DNA of 64,000 nucleotides from Megascapheus bottae (Eukaryota > Chordata > Mammalia > Rodentia > Geomyidae), in assembly GCA_024803745.1 (NCBI GenBank), contig JANJXV010000010.1, positions 29,685,525-29,749,524 on the forward strand, given 5' to 3'. Positions 1-11,400 of this stretch are shown here, piece by piece. Each line of letters begins with the position of its first letter. The stretch's first letter is position 1. Position numbers and translations under genes: made by a program. The notes beneath the pieces are model-generated. The model saw nothing but the letters and a program-made list of their open reading frames with translations, was not told where the DNA came from and ran no database searches.

Positions 1-2120
1 AATACACACTCTTTATTTTGAAATGTTAACTGGTCTCTTAACCATAAAAAGGTGAATGCCTTCTGAAAATCCATCCTATCATCTATTATGTGAGTTAATT
101 TGGCCTAATTGTAAAAACACTCATGTAATAAAGTAATTCCAATTTGATTCTAATCTCCTGATAGGTTTGGAGATTAAGAGAAAAGGATCTCTTTTAGGAA
201 AATGCTACTTGCTAAGAGTTTAACAGATGCCATTAAGGAAAAGCATCTCTTAACAAGCCTGGCAAAAATCGTCCAGGAGCAAAATCTTCCTTGTGCAATC
301 TCTTTAAAATTGGTTCAGTCTTCTCTACATTTCCTCTGCAAATGCTATTATGGAAAGATGTCTGATGGTTACGTACCAATGATCACAGTGATTGAGTGCT
401 AGCTCAATAAAGAAGTGGATTTTGTAGTTTGTTTTCAAACAAAATGCGTATTTCATTTAGAAACTATGCTTTTGAAAACTAAATTGATTTAAGCTATGAA
501 ATATAGAGTCAGACATAAATTCTCACATCACAATAAACAGTATGTGTTTGTGGAGATAAAGAGAGCAGTAAACATTCTTTAGAGAACACCATGTACTTTG
601 TGAAAAGTGTGCAAATCATAACCAAAAAAGCAAAAAAAAAAAAAGAAAGAAAAAGCTCCTTAAAAATCCTTTAAGATTGTTTAAAATTGTTTAGGTAATA
701 TTTGACCTAGCTCATAAAACTGTTGGATTATTTTAATAATCTTGATATGCCAATAACTTTGAAAAGGAAGATAATCTGAAGAATGAATCTCAATTCACAA
801 GGGACAAAACAGGACATTGTGTCACAGTCCTATTTTATGTGGCTTTTCCCAGTTGCAGACCTGAGGCAAGGATTTGAGTGTGAGTAATTTGTGAACTCAA
901 TTCAAGAACTCTTGGTCTAGAAAAGAAATCAGCCAAGAGCATTTTCAATAGCAAGCAAATTTCTGTTATGGGAACTGGAGCTTGATTTTGCTAGGGGACA
1001 GCAGGAGCCCATGTAGAACACATGCCTAGAAGTTATCCTACCCTGGGGTAAAGGAGCTGGGGATACATGAGCTCCTATGGGTCTCTGAGCAAAGGCTGCT
1101 GTTAGAAGCATTCAGTACTGAACACTTCCAGCTTGCCAGATAGGGGTACAAAGAAAGCTCTAGTGGTAGGGTATAGGCTTTCAAGGAAGCAAGGTTAGGT
1201 ACTTGCACTGAGAAACTAAGGCAGTTAAGGAAAGGGTATGAGTGTGGTTCTGCTATACAATGTAACTAGCCATACCGAATGAGATGAACGTAAAAAAAAA
1301 AAAAATGATTGCCTGTGTCCCTGTGCATAGCAATTAAAATAAACACATGTAAAACCCACATGTACCAAAAGAAGAATTGAGAACTATGCAAGGTACTAAA
1401 CCAAACAATTAGATTTTCGAAACTGACAGCAAGTGCTGGCTGACCAAATACTTGCAAGTGAATTAAACAGCTTCCTCTGAAGCTCAACTCGACATAAACA
1501 AAATTATTGCCTGTACTTATCACATACAAGTTTGAGCATCTACAATGGTTCTCTTGAAGATTTTGCACTTTATGGAACTGAAATTCTGTGTGCATGCATT
1601 TATAATACAAGTATATTTATCCATGCAAATGAGTAGGCTCACATTCGGGAGAGGTATATTCCATTCATTTCAGGGCAATTCGCTTAGTAATTAGGTCTCT
1701 GGTGAAAAGAGATGGAGAAAGTGTCATTTTTAAATGTGTGTATGTGTGTATGTTGTGTATTGGTACTGAGGCTTGAATCTATTCTCCAGTACTCTGGTAC
1801 ACTGAAATGAAGAGATGAGAGGGCCTCTGTGTTTTCCTATTAATAAACTTATACTAGATATTCAAGCAAGGTCACAATGAACCTCGCTACTCCACGTAAC
1901 CTTATTCTTACAAAAACCAAGAGAATGCTGCTGCCACAATCATGAAGACAGCCTTGCACAATACTACTGGGTTTTTTTCTGAATTATCATTTCAAATGTT
2001 ATTAAATGTTTTTAAAACTCCTTTTAAAGTAAATATATTTAAATGGTCTTGAAACATAATATTTTTTTCCAAAAATCATTATGATAAAATGACACAGAGA
2101 CAGTCAGAGGAAGAAAAAGA
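1..2120. other. AT-rich intergenic DNA, no gene seen
   Basis: I see no coding region, RNA gene or clearly classifiable repeat. Open frames are short, lack codon bias and have no splice context. There is a poly-A run near 634-646 and a TG-rich patch near 1735-1760. The text at 1760-1800 could be a decayed minus-strand SINE edge, but it is too short to name. Confidence 0.6.
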
Positions 2121-2123
2121 GGG

Positions 2124-2144
2124 AGACAGACAGACAGACAGACA

Positions 2145-2186
<42 letters not shown>
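2124..2186. repeat. Compound microsatellite (GACA)n(CA)n
   Basis: About six GACA units run directly into roughly 20 CA units without interruption. No SINE or L1 tail is recognised beside it. Confidence 0.97.
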
Positions 2187-2188
<2 letters not shown>

Positions 2189-2454
2189 GATAGAGAAAGA
2201 GCATTCTTTCTTATAAGTTGGAAGGCAGAGTTGGGTTTAATGGAAAAGGGCATCAATCTGTTTCCTACAGAATAAGTTTTGAAATGGAAAAGGAAAATGA
2301 TGATGATTATTGCAAATATCACTTTTGGGAAATTGTACTTACAGGCCTGGTTTTTCTGAACTAATGCTGAGCCTGTCCCACTTCCAGAACCTAAGATGTG
2401 TATAGTACACTGTAGGAACTCAAATTAATTATTTAATTATCTGATTTCCCACAG

Positions 2455-2590
2455 CCCTCTCCAAAGAAATATGAATTTCACTATATTACTCTAATTTTAG
2501 AGTGAGGAAACTAAAGCTAAAAGAAACTGCATAATTATTCTCAGTGACAAACAGATGGTACATGACAGAGGCTAGAACTTGTAACATGTT
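2455..2590 (+). mobile_element. MIR SINE fragment
   Basis: The segment keeps the MIR core layout: GAGTGAGGAAACTAAAGCT corresponds to the conserved GATGAGGAAACTGAGGCT block. It is followed by decayed counterparts of the 'reduced to background, AGCTAGTAAGTGGCAGAG' part (here CAGATGGTACATGACAGAGG) and AGAACTTGTAAC. High divergence is expected for this mammal-wide, long-inactive family. Confidence 0.7.
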
Positions 2591-2599
2591 CTTTAGGAA

Positions 2600-4650
2600 A
2601 AGAAACGTATCACTATATAGATGTGCTGTGTAAGTGTGTGTCTACAAATATAGAGATACACACAAAAATTACACATATATATGTATATTTTCTACCATTT
2701 AAATTGAATATATTTCCCTATAACTTTCCATAGTTAGTGATATTTTAAAATCAGATACGTTTTTGTTAGAAACAGATTAACATATTGGCAAAGTTCTACA
2801 TAGAAACTGGCAGGTTTTGGCATAGTGTTGCTTTTTTGAAGCATTAGCATTTAAAATTCAAGTGAACACACAGTTTGCTTCCACAACACAGTGGAATCTC
2901 AGATAATGAATTCATGCAAAAGTGGTAAAAATATTAAACTATCACTTCACAGTCCTATGATAGCTTGATGTGATCTATCCTGCCACATCTGGATTTTCCT
3001 GCTACCTGGTTTAAAATATCTAACAGCAACATTTTCTCTATGAAGGTACTTTAAAAAAAAAAAGTGGAATAGCCATGTCTATTTAATGAAACCGTGCAGT
3101 CTACTGAGGAGTGCAAAAGGCAACAGTTTTGTAAGCATATAGGCATCCTATTCCCTGAGGGCAGTTGCAGTTTGTTCTTGGGTGGGGCTGGCTGCTTTGA
3201 GAACATTAGGGAAAGGTTGAGGTCACCTGGAGGGGGGCGGGCTCTATAAGGATGGGACCAGCAGAAGGTATCAGAAATTGCCTGCAGATATCAGAAGTAG
3301 GAAGGGCTGATGACAGGCTGTACAGGTGAAATGCAGGATATCTTGCTCCAGGGACATGGAGACAGAGCCCCAGGTGGTAGCACCCAGCTCTGGCCATGAC
3401 ACTATCTTATAATGCCTTCTCTTCACAACAACAAAGGTCATCTATTTACTATTCCCTTTAGAAAGGGAACCTCTTGTTCCCTCACCTCCCTCTGGTGTGT
3501 TCTGTTTCTTTTCTCCCAACTGCCACCTTCCAGGGCTTGTGTGCCACACCTGTCCTTCTCCCAGGGTTCTGCTTGTGGAGTTGGGAGGCTGTGCTTGGAC
3601 CCAGGGTATCTATATACATTCTTTGAGCTAGTTTCCAGGGGATGTCACTGAGCTCCCTTGCTGGCTATTCAGGTCCCAGTGTCTCAGGGTAGAATTACGT
3701 TTGAAGCAGCTGCTCTAGGGTGCACTAAATATTTTTTTCCTTCCACTGACATATGTTTTTTTAAAGCACAAAATATGTGCTGAGACTGGGTGAGGAATAC
3801 ATATTACCCCTTTGTATTTTGAGGATTTTTTTTCTCTTTGAGGCAGGAGATATTACCTGTCAGACTCTTTAATATCATTCCTCTTGCTCCTGTTTCAAGG
3901 TGGGTCACATTCTAGCAAACATTGCACAAGAAAGGTCCATTTGTCTAGACCCTAAGTCATTACTATATCCCTGCTGTACTCCCTGGAAGCTGGTGAATCA
4001 CATGCTCTCTCTGCATCCCCCAACCCTCAATTCCACCCTCCTTTCCTAAGCTCAGAGCCTGTGGCATGCACAGTTTTGAAATTCCACTTTTATTTTATGA
4101 TATTTCATAATAATAACATAACAGAAAATTTTGTTAAAATATGAACCGAAAAAAGTGCCATATGATGGGGAGTCAGATAAATGGATGAGCCAATACAGTT
4201 ACAATCTTCAATATGCCTATGTGGAAATGAATAGGTAACTTAATGGGATAGATGAGGGTGAGAATGATGGAAGGATTGATCAAGATGCTTTGTTCATTGA
4301 AATGCTTTTTGTTGCATTGAGATCCCTTTGCATAACTACTTTAATTTTAAAAAGAAAAAAAAAACCCTCGAGATGATAAGCAGGATTAACAATGATCTCT
4401 ACAACTATAGAGTACAAGGTATGCCTACAAACTGAGATTTGGTGAATGGCATGTGGATTTGGGTTTACTACATTTGGTTCAAATATACTAGCTATTTGGT
4501 TCACATATACGAACTATGGATTTTCAATTTTTTCCCCATACCATAGCTTGTATACATAATAATGGTCTAAGGAAAGTGAACTTTGACCTCAAGGCATTGC
4601 TTCTAATTTAGTAGAAGAAAATATGATGGTAGACAAGTAGTTTTAAAAAG
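2600..4650. other. Unannotated intergenic DNA with a GC-richer patch
   Basis: No gene or named repeat is recognised. The part at about 3130-3670 is GC-richer than its surroundings. It holds a GGGGCGGG box at about 3234-3241 with a TATAAG string about 5 bases downstream. Open frames across this patch (for example 3412-3651) have no recognisable domain. Confidence 0.5.
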
Positions 4651-4661
4651 TAGTCATGCAA

Positions 4662-4920
4662 GCCAATGCTGGTGGTTCATGTTTGTAATCCTAGCTACTC
4701 CAGAAAAGCTGAGGTCTGGGGATGGAGAGTTGAAGTCAGCACAATGCCAGTATGAAACCTGGGAGATTCTTACCTCTGATTAATTATCTCAACACTGGAA
4801 GTGGAGCTGTAGTTCAAAGTAATAGAGTGCTAGCCTTGAGCAAACTAGGTCAGGGACAGCACCCAGACCCTGACTTTACAACCCAACACACTATCAACAA
4901 CTCTTGTCTTGCAAAAATAT
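4662..4920 (+). mobile_element. B1-type/ID-like dimeric SINE
   Basis: The left half reads GGTGGTTCATGTTTGTAATC followed by CTAGCTACTCCAG, the 7SL/B1 signature. The right half reads GTGGAGCTGTAGTTCAAAG and then TAGAGTGCTAGCCTTGAGCA, the module also seen as the right half of IDL-Geo. The 11-bp direct repeat TAGTCATGCAA occurs at 4651-4661 and 4921-4931 and brackets the element as a target-site duplication. Confidence 0.88.
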
Positions 4921-5007
4921 TAGTCATGCAAACATATGAGAAGGTATTCTCAAATTTTTAAAAATAAAACTTGTGCTATTATCATTCCTTTAGAAATTAC
5001 TCAGGCT

Positions 5008-5135
5008 GGGGGTGGCAGGGGAGGGTAATGGGAACCAAGATATGTGAAAGGGTATCAATGTATGTGAATTAATGCACCTTCTATCTGGCAAATATCATGT
5101 AACCCTTTTATTAATTACAATAAAAAATATAAAAA
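5008..5135 (+). mobile_element. Very short 5'-truncated L1 3' end
   Basis: Only the last part of an L1 3' UTR is present: a G-rich stretch, AATTAATGCACCTTCTATCT, GGCAAATATCATGTAACCC and an A-rich tail. The sequence matches the 3' end of the larger L1 at 15818-17558. A 16-bp duplication (AGAAATTACTCAGGCT at 4992-5007, AGAAATTATTCAGGCT at 5136-5151, one mismatch) flanks it. This shows it is an independent target-primed insertion and not a fragment of a larger copy. Confidence 0.95.
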
Positions 5136-5471
5136 AGAAATTATTCAGGCTATGGATATAGAGAATGAACTAAATAGACAAATAGATTGATAAAAAAAAT
5201 ATATGCAATCTTAATAATAACCAGCCACAAATCTCACAAACCCATTTCACTTTTCAGAATGCAGCCTCCAGGTTTCACAAATGAAAAATAAACAGCTATT
5301 GAAATGCAGCCTTTATCAGTAAAGATGGATTTTCAAAATCATGTAACTACAGTTGTGATAAAAATGGAAAAACAATTTGAAATATGTCAATAACCATCCA
5401 ATTAAGCTGATCATATTTATTATGCTTACTAAGGCAGGAAGAAATCCTATTGTCAAAATCCTATTGTTGAT

Positions 5472-5650
5472 CACTTACCAGTGGCTCCCGCCTGTAATCC
5501 TAGCTACTCAGGAGGCTGAGATCTGAGGATTTGCATTCAAGGCTAGCCCAGGTAGTAAAATCCATGTACCCTTATCTTCAACTACCACCAAAAAGCCAGA
5601 AGTAGAGTTGTGGCCTAAGTGGTTGAGCTATATTACCAATGGTATTAGAG
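5472..5650 (+). mobile_element. B1-type/ID-like dimeric SINE, decayed right half
   Basis: The left half is well preserved (GTGGCTCCCGCCTGTAATCC, then TAGCTACTCAGGAGGCTGAG). The right half keeps AGCCAGAAGTAGAGTTGTGG and then decays after about 5630. Just upstream, AAATCCTATTGT occurs twice in tandem (about 5443-5468). Confidence 0.85.
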
Positions 5651-6334
5651 TGGAAGTTGGTAAAGGAAAAGTCAATAGGTCCCCATAATAGATAAAGGAA
5701 AGAAATAATGAAGGATATGAAATATATTAAATATGATAAGAAAATGATTAAAAAGTTAGGAAACAGATTTGATCAACTGAGATTAGGAATGAGGACAGAG
5801 AAGCTATTTAAAAAAAATACCTTCCTGGTTTAAATCCTAGCACAATGGGAGACAATGGTTAAACTGATACAAATAGAAAAGAGCAGATAGACGGAGAGAT
5901 TTGACAAAACAATAAGTTCCCTTTTAAGCATGTGTGTTTTATATCTACCAGACACCCACAGGTGTGTGGCTAAATAGGAATTGGATTGTTCAGGAGAGTG
6001 AATCCCAGCAAAGATAACAAAATAAGAATCCGGTAAGGATCAACTTCTCAAGATGATCATTTAAAGACTTTTATTAGATACCTGTAAGGAACAATAAATG
6101 GGAGAAGAGTGGGTGAAAGAGGAATCCCTGAGGAGAACAAACAAATCAAAGAGAAGGGAAAGAGAAGAAATTTAGAAGAAGAGGAAGATTTTTTTAGAAG
6201 CACAGAAATGGAGGGACAAAGGGCGAACAAATGCAGCCGTGGTACTCACCAGACACTATGTTGAAAATGGACTAGACAACTTGTGAGTGGGGACAGGAGG
6301 GAAAAACTGGGAGAGAAGGAAGATGACATTGTCC
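5651..6334. other. Purine-rich intergenic DNA
   Basis: No gene or named repeat is seen. The stretch is purine-rich on the plus strand, notably near 6100-6200, and resembles eroded transposon 3' UTR. No diagnostic block remains. Confidence 0.4.
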
Positions 6335-6352
6335 AAAAAGAAATATACTCAT

Positions 6353-6557
6353 GGGGCCAGGAGTTTGGCCTAGTGGTTAAAGTGCTTGCCTAGCATGCAT
6401 GAAGGCCCAGGTTCGATTCCTTGGTACCACATATATAGGAAAAAAAAAGCCAGAAGAGGTGCTGAGGCACAAGTGGTAGAGCTCTAGCCTTGAGAAAGTC
6501 CAAGGACAGTGCTCAGGCCCTGAGCTCAAGCCCAGGACTGGCAAAAAAAAAAAAAAA
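6353..6557 (+). mobile_element. IDL-Geo dimeric SINE, near-consensus
   Basis: The left tRNA-derived half has a pol III A-box region (AGTTTGGCCTAGTGGTTAAA) and a B-box region (GGTTCGATTCC). Next come TTGGTACCACAT and an A-rich linker. The right Geo half runs from AGCCAGAAGAGGTGCTGAGG to AGCCCAGGACTGGC and a pure A tail. The direct repeat AGAAATATACTCAT at 6339-6352 and 6558-6571 is perfect and extends further through shared A's. Perfect TSD and tail suggest a recent insertion. Confidence 0.97.
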
Positions 6558-6571
6558 AGAAATATACTCAT

Positions 6572-7464
6572 TACCTGATTCATGCAATCTAATCTCTCTG
6601 TACATGTTTATAGTAACAATGAAAGACATTAAATAAAAAGGATGACACCCATCAAAGTAGAATGTAAAAATGTAGCTCAGATAACACAAGAAAGGATAAG
6701 ATCTAACTAACAAACTAATGCTTGTACCTGACTATTACTGGAAACACAGTGTTAAGAAGACTTGGGAAAGCAATAGTAGCAATTAACTCATATTGTTGAA
6801 ATACGCTATCTATTTTTTTTGCCATGCTAGTGACACTACTTGCCCAAACTCCAAAGGAAGTAGAGTTGAGACATTCAAAGCCTAAATGTTATTGCCTTGG
6901 ATCAAAAATATTGCAAATTGTTTGTTGATATTATCCCTCCCTGACCCCCCACCATCACACTGGACAACTGTAATCAGGTAAGTTTGAGGAACAACAGAAT
7001 ACCATAGATTATCCTGGTACTGCTTTGACTGTCTCAGACTTCCAGCCCTTGTCTTTGTTAGATAACAGAATGTTTTTAAGCAGGTTTCTTTCAATTCCTT
7101 CACATTGAAAGCAATTTATAAAACATCAGAGGTTTGCTTTTTCGAGCAATTAGCAACAGCAATTAGATCAAGCACATCCTTAATCTGTAGTATTCTGATT
7201 AACTAAAGTGTGTCAATACAATGTCTGTTGGAAAACTCAAATTTAACAATGAGGTGAGTCAAGTGAAATTTAAAACAATAATAATAGATATACTTATTAA
7301 GAATATAAACCATTTTCCCTCTCTTTACTATTGTGTGTAGGTCAGACTACATAAACAAGCATATGATTTTATTCTTTGTTTCATATCAAATTTTTCCCAC
7401 TCTTTTACTGTATCTCAGAACACAGCTCACAGTGAACAAATGAAAATAGACCCTAACAGCTGAA
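6572..7464. other. Unannotated intergenic DNA
   Basis: I see no gene, RNA or repeat that I can name. Confidence 0.5.
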
Positions 7465-7590
7465 TGATAAGATCTTTGAGTTCAAGGGCTGTGTTTACCC
7501 TTTTATCTTCTTTGGCATTGCATTGCCTCTTTTGTTTGCATACTTTCTGTCTTCCTTATAGGTACTTATTTAGAATTTGCTGATGACTTT
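7465..7590 (+). mobile_element. L2-like LINE 3' end relic
   Basis: The order of blocks resembles the 3' end of L2: GATCTTTGAGTTCAAGGGCT, TATCTTCTTTGGCATTGCAT and finally ATAGGTACTTATTTAGAATT (compare the ATAGTAGGTGCTTAATAAAT ending). The copy is divergent and needs a library search. Confidence 0.45.
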
Positions 7591-8720
7591 CTGGCTACAA
7601 AGCAGTCAATGGTTAATACAGCTTCCATTTGAAAACAAACAGGACTATGGAGTGGGCATAAAGGGGCAAATAATAACTAAGAACCAGTCTGTGGTACACA
7701 ATGTATTTCAGGTTATGGAGATCAAGAGAACATCTAGCACATCCTCAAATGCCTATCTTGCAATGGTAGAATCTGCAGTGATAGCTGTCAGTTGCATTCA
7801 CAGGCTAATTCAAAGGGGAACACCCTTTCAGGGATGAGCAGGAGAGGCAAAGAGTAAACCCAGGTGGCATACAACATCTAAAATGCAGTAGGCAACCCCT
7901 CTAGGAGTGCACTGGGAGAAAAGACTACATCCTGCCACTTGAGAGTGGTCAGCAGTGGGAGTGCCAGTCTTCATAGAGAGGAAATATACTAAGAAATGTA
8001 CAATCATATTCATGATGTGTTGAAAATAACCTGAAATGTTTACAACTGAAGCTGAATATTCATAGACTGAAAGATTTCTTTCAAAACATGGGAGGATAAT
8101 CAGAACATAAAAAGACAAAGACCCAATACATATTATAAATACAAATAGAGCAATAAAATTATTCATTGGAAAAGCAAACCTGAGAAAATGCCTTAAGCAC
8201 ATTTAAATTAGAAAACAAATTTAGCGAGTGCTGTAGCTCCAGTTACTCAACCCACTCCCTCCCTGTATACACTCATTATAACGTAGAGTCAAGTTTATGA
8301 TAGCCTCAGCACAATTCTAACCTTAAGATTCTCATCCCAGGAGCATAATAAATATTAATATAGATCTTTGAATCTTTGGGCAAGTTTATGTTATTTATGC
8401 AGGGAGGGTGAACATGTTTGACAAGTCTGGATAAGCACAAAGAGACAGATAAAATTTCTTGAAGTAGGGGATATTTTAATAAAGTTGACATGTAGAGAAA
8501 TCTTTAAGAAAGCAGTACTATGCAGGACACTGTAATGCTGTGAAAACCTGTCTTTTACAGCAGTAATGATGAAGGAACAAGGAAACAATGCCTTCTCAAT
8601 GTCACTGGATATTACTGCACTCTACAGGTGATAAGAAAATTATCTGGGATGTTTTAGGGAAATAGTGATATTTATGTTTTTAGTTGTGTTTAATCAATCT
8701 CTCATAGCCATAAACTAAAC
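7591..8720. other. Unannotated intergenic DNA
   Basis: I see no gene or named repeat. The minus-strand open frame at 7828-8202 has no recognisable domain and lies in AT-rich DNA without coding character. Confidence 0.5.
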
Positions 8721-8802
8721 TTTCTTTCTTTCTTTCCTTCTTTCCTTCCTTCCTTCCTTCCTTCCTTCCTTCCTTCCTTTCTTTCTTTCTTTTTACCTTT
8801 CT

Positions 8803-8846
<44 letters not shown>
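8721..8846. repeat. Compound microsatellite (CTTT/CCTT)n and (GT)n
   Basis: A pyrimidine tract of TTTC and TTCC units (8721-8794) is followed after about 10 bases by roughly 21 GT units (8805-8846). The GT run abuts the tail side of the minus-strand SINE half at 8847-8945, so expansion from a SINE A-rich tail is likely. Confidence 0.95.
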
Positions 8847-8848
<2 letters not shown>

Positions 8849-8945
8849 AAGTTCTAGGGCTTGAACTCAGGGCCTGGGTGATATCTCTGAGCTCCTTTGG
8901 CTCAAGACTAGTGCTCTACCACTAGAGCTAGAAGTCTTTTTCCCA
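8847..8945 (-). mobile_element. Geo/ID-like SINE right half
   Basis: The plus strand reads CTTGAACTCAGGGCCTGGGT, then TTTGGCTCAAGACTAGTGCT and CTACCACT. This is the reverse complement of the right module of the two dimeric SINEs. No left half is recognised beyond 8945. Confidence 0.8.
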
Positions 8946-10019
8946 TACTTTTTTTAAAAAATCACTTCTATATCAAATCTCCTCTCAATTTTAAAGCCCG
9001 TAGACAGACAGCTTGTTCCTTTCTGTGCCTCACCTTTCCTCTACTCTACATCTTCACAGTCCTGTTGTAACTGTGGTTGTTGCCTTTGCTTTTCTTCTCT
9101 TTTTCTAAAAAACTGGGGTCACTCAAATCACAAATCAACCCATAATTTGCATAAATTTCCCATGCCTGCCCCATTTGATCACTTCCATGGCAGAACTATT
9201 TAACAAAAGTCAGATTCTAGATATAATTCTCTATTCACTTCCCACTCATCAACTATATTGAGTCACTAGTCATTCATTAGGCTCTGGAATATACAGGTTT
9301 GGGGTACGCAAGGATGAGAAAACCTCCAAAATTCTATAAAACTTACACAAATAGTCAAGGGTGTTAAGATTTATCCATAGTAATGGAATTTATCCATGTA
9401 GTCAAGGAAAAGAAAAGAAAAGAAAACTAAACTACACGTTTTTAGTCTTTAAAATAACATAGAAGTAAAACTGTGTTTTGTAGTTTCTAGTCTTAGATGC
9501 CAGATATCTTAGATCTTGATGATGTTTGTTTGTTTTGTTGTTGTTGTTTTTACTTCTCAACCCAAACATTAGGATTTAGAGATGAATTCCTTCTACCCAA
9601 AATTTGTTCAGACTTATCAGAGGGGAGCTCATCTAAAATCTCTTCTTACGGTTATCTACCTGATCTTCATTGTGCTGTTTTTTTGGTCTTGTAGTTCTGA
9701 GGCAGTATCATTTCAAAGAAGTCAGATAAATAGGGGGGGCTCCCAACACACCATCCTTTGTCTCTGGCTTCCTCCATGTTTAATACATGCATCAGGCCCA
9801 ATACATTTTGCCCCATCTGTATTCTCCCACTTTATGTACAGGCCAGGATCTTGCATTGTCACTTCAAATCTTACAACCAATTGCTCTTATCTCTCCTCCA
9901 GTACCTTCTCCATATTTTTCCAGAGTGATTTTTTTTTCATTTGCCTAAATTAATTGTTCAAGGGGATTTTTCCGTGATTTTTCATTGATGAATATACTGT
10001 ACTTTGGTGAAATTTATGC
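8946..10019. other. Unannotated intergenic DNA
   Basis: I see no gene. An (AAAAG)n run lies at about 9408-9426. The overlapping open frames at 9497-9953 show no domain and are probably chance frames. Confidence 0.5.
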
Positions 10020-10910
10020 CTTTCCCTTTATCTATTTACAATATTTAGTGGGTTACATTACACTATTTTATTACATCTAGATAAAACAAACTTGAACTTA
10101 CCCATTCTAGATAATCTTCCCTTACCTCTTTCCCTACTCCTTTTAATCCCTTCCCTCTTTTATACCTTTCAAAATATCACCTTCTAAAATTATGATATAT
10201 TGTTATTTATTAAGTCTAGATTCTACATAAAAACAAGAATATGGAATGTTTTTCTTGACTTGTCTCATTCAACACGATCTCAGGCTTCATTCATATTCTT
10301 AGAAACAATACAATTTCATTCTGCTTCATGATTGAATAATACTGTTTTGTATTTGTACCATATTTTATTTATCCATTCATTGTTACTGGGCACTTATTTT
10401 GATTCTATATCCTGGTATTGTGAATAATAATAAATATGGACACAATAATATCTCTATTATATGGGCTATATACCCAAGACTGTTATACAGGGTCATATTT
10501 TTAAGCTTTATTTTAATATTTCGGTGTAGAATCCCCATATTTAACTCTAAGACAGTACATCAATTTACATTCCCACCAACAGTGTATGAATGTTCCTCTG
10601 TCCTTGCCAGTATTTGTTATTTGTTTTCTTGATGGATGCCCTTCAGACTTGGATGAGATGGAATTTCAGCGTAGTTATGAATATGCATATCCATTAAGGC
10701 TAAGAATGTTAAACATTTCTTCATCTAGTTATTGGTCATTGGCATTTCTCCTTTGAGAACCATCTATTCAACTCATTTTTCTATTTTTCAAATTGGATTG
10801 TTTGAGATTTTGGGTGTTTAATTTTTGGCTCTTTATATTGTGGATATTTATCCAATGACTATTTATAAACCATTTTCTCTGTTGTGTGGGTTATCACAAA
10901 GCAAATGTTA
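10020..10910 (-). mobile_element. Old L1 fragment (ORF2 C-terminus and 3' UTR)
   Basis: The plus strand carries the reverse complement of the L1 ORF2 end. Landmarks are ATTTATCCATTCATTGTTAC, ATTCCCACCAACAGTGTATG (the PYTVGG-type coding block), GAGATGGAATTTCAGCGTAG and ATTTATCCAATGACTATTTA. The pyrimidine-rich part at 10020-10300 is consistent with a minus-strand 3' UTR. Many indels and stops mark an ancient copy unlike the young L1s here. Confidence 0.8.
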
Positions 10911-11065
10911 TTTTTACTAATATAAAGAAGATTTTTAGGGGGATAGAAGTAGGATATTATCTCATGGCCTTACACTTGCTAGTTTGTCACTCTATTACAT
11001 CAGTCATACCCACAGGCTTCCGGAGTAATGTTTTAATTAAATGCCCATCCACTCACATTCCTTTC

Positions 11066-11400
11066 CTGCTAAAAGTTATTTGATGGCTCTCTATGTACCC
11101 ATTAGACAAAACATAATCATTTACTGCGGAACTTCAGGTCCTTCACAACTTCTCTACCTTTCTCCTCAGGCATCTGACTTCCAGTTGTCTCAGTATGTAG
11201 ACATCTTGACGTGCTTTTCAAACTTTCTAATTATGATAACTCTTTTTATTTCTGTGCATTCTATTCTTCCTGAAATGACTTCCTCTCTCACCTTTTAGGC
11301 ATGCTAATGTGACCATACAGTTGGTCATCTTAAAGAAGTGTTCTCTACATAATATCTTTTCTTCAATCCCTATTCAAATTTTAGAATGAATTTCACGCCT
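11066..11400 (+). mobile_element. L2-like LINE fragment
   Basis: The block order resembles the well-known L2 3' region: TTGATGGCTCTCTATGTACC, ACTTCAGGTCCTTCACAACT, CTCTACCTTTCTCCTCAGGC, then TTCTGTGCATTCTATTCTTC and CTGAAATGACTTCCTCTCTC (compare the GCTGTTCCCTCTGCCTGGAA block). Divergence is high. Confidence 0.55.

Noticed and set aside
6353..6557. Functional tRNA gene in the SINE left half
   Set aside because: A- and B-box-like sequences are present, but the cloverleaf is not complete and the unit is followed by the Geo half and an A tail, as in other SINE copies.
7828..8202. 124-codon minus-strand frame with hydrophobic stretches
   Set aside because: AT-rich DNA often yields Phe/Leu/Ile-rich frames. 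No homologous motif, splice context or codon bias supports a gene.
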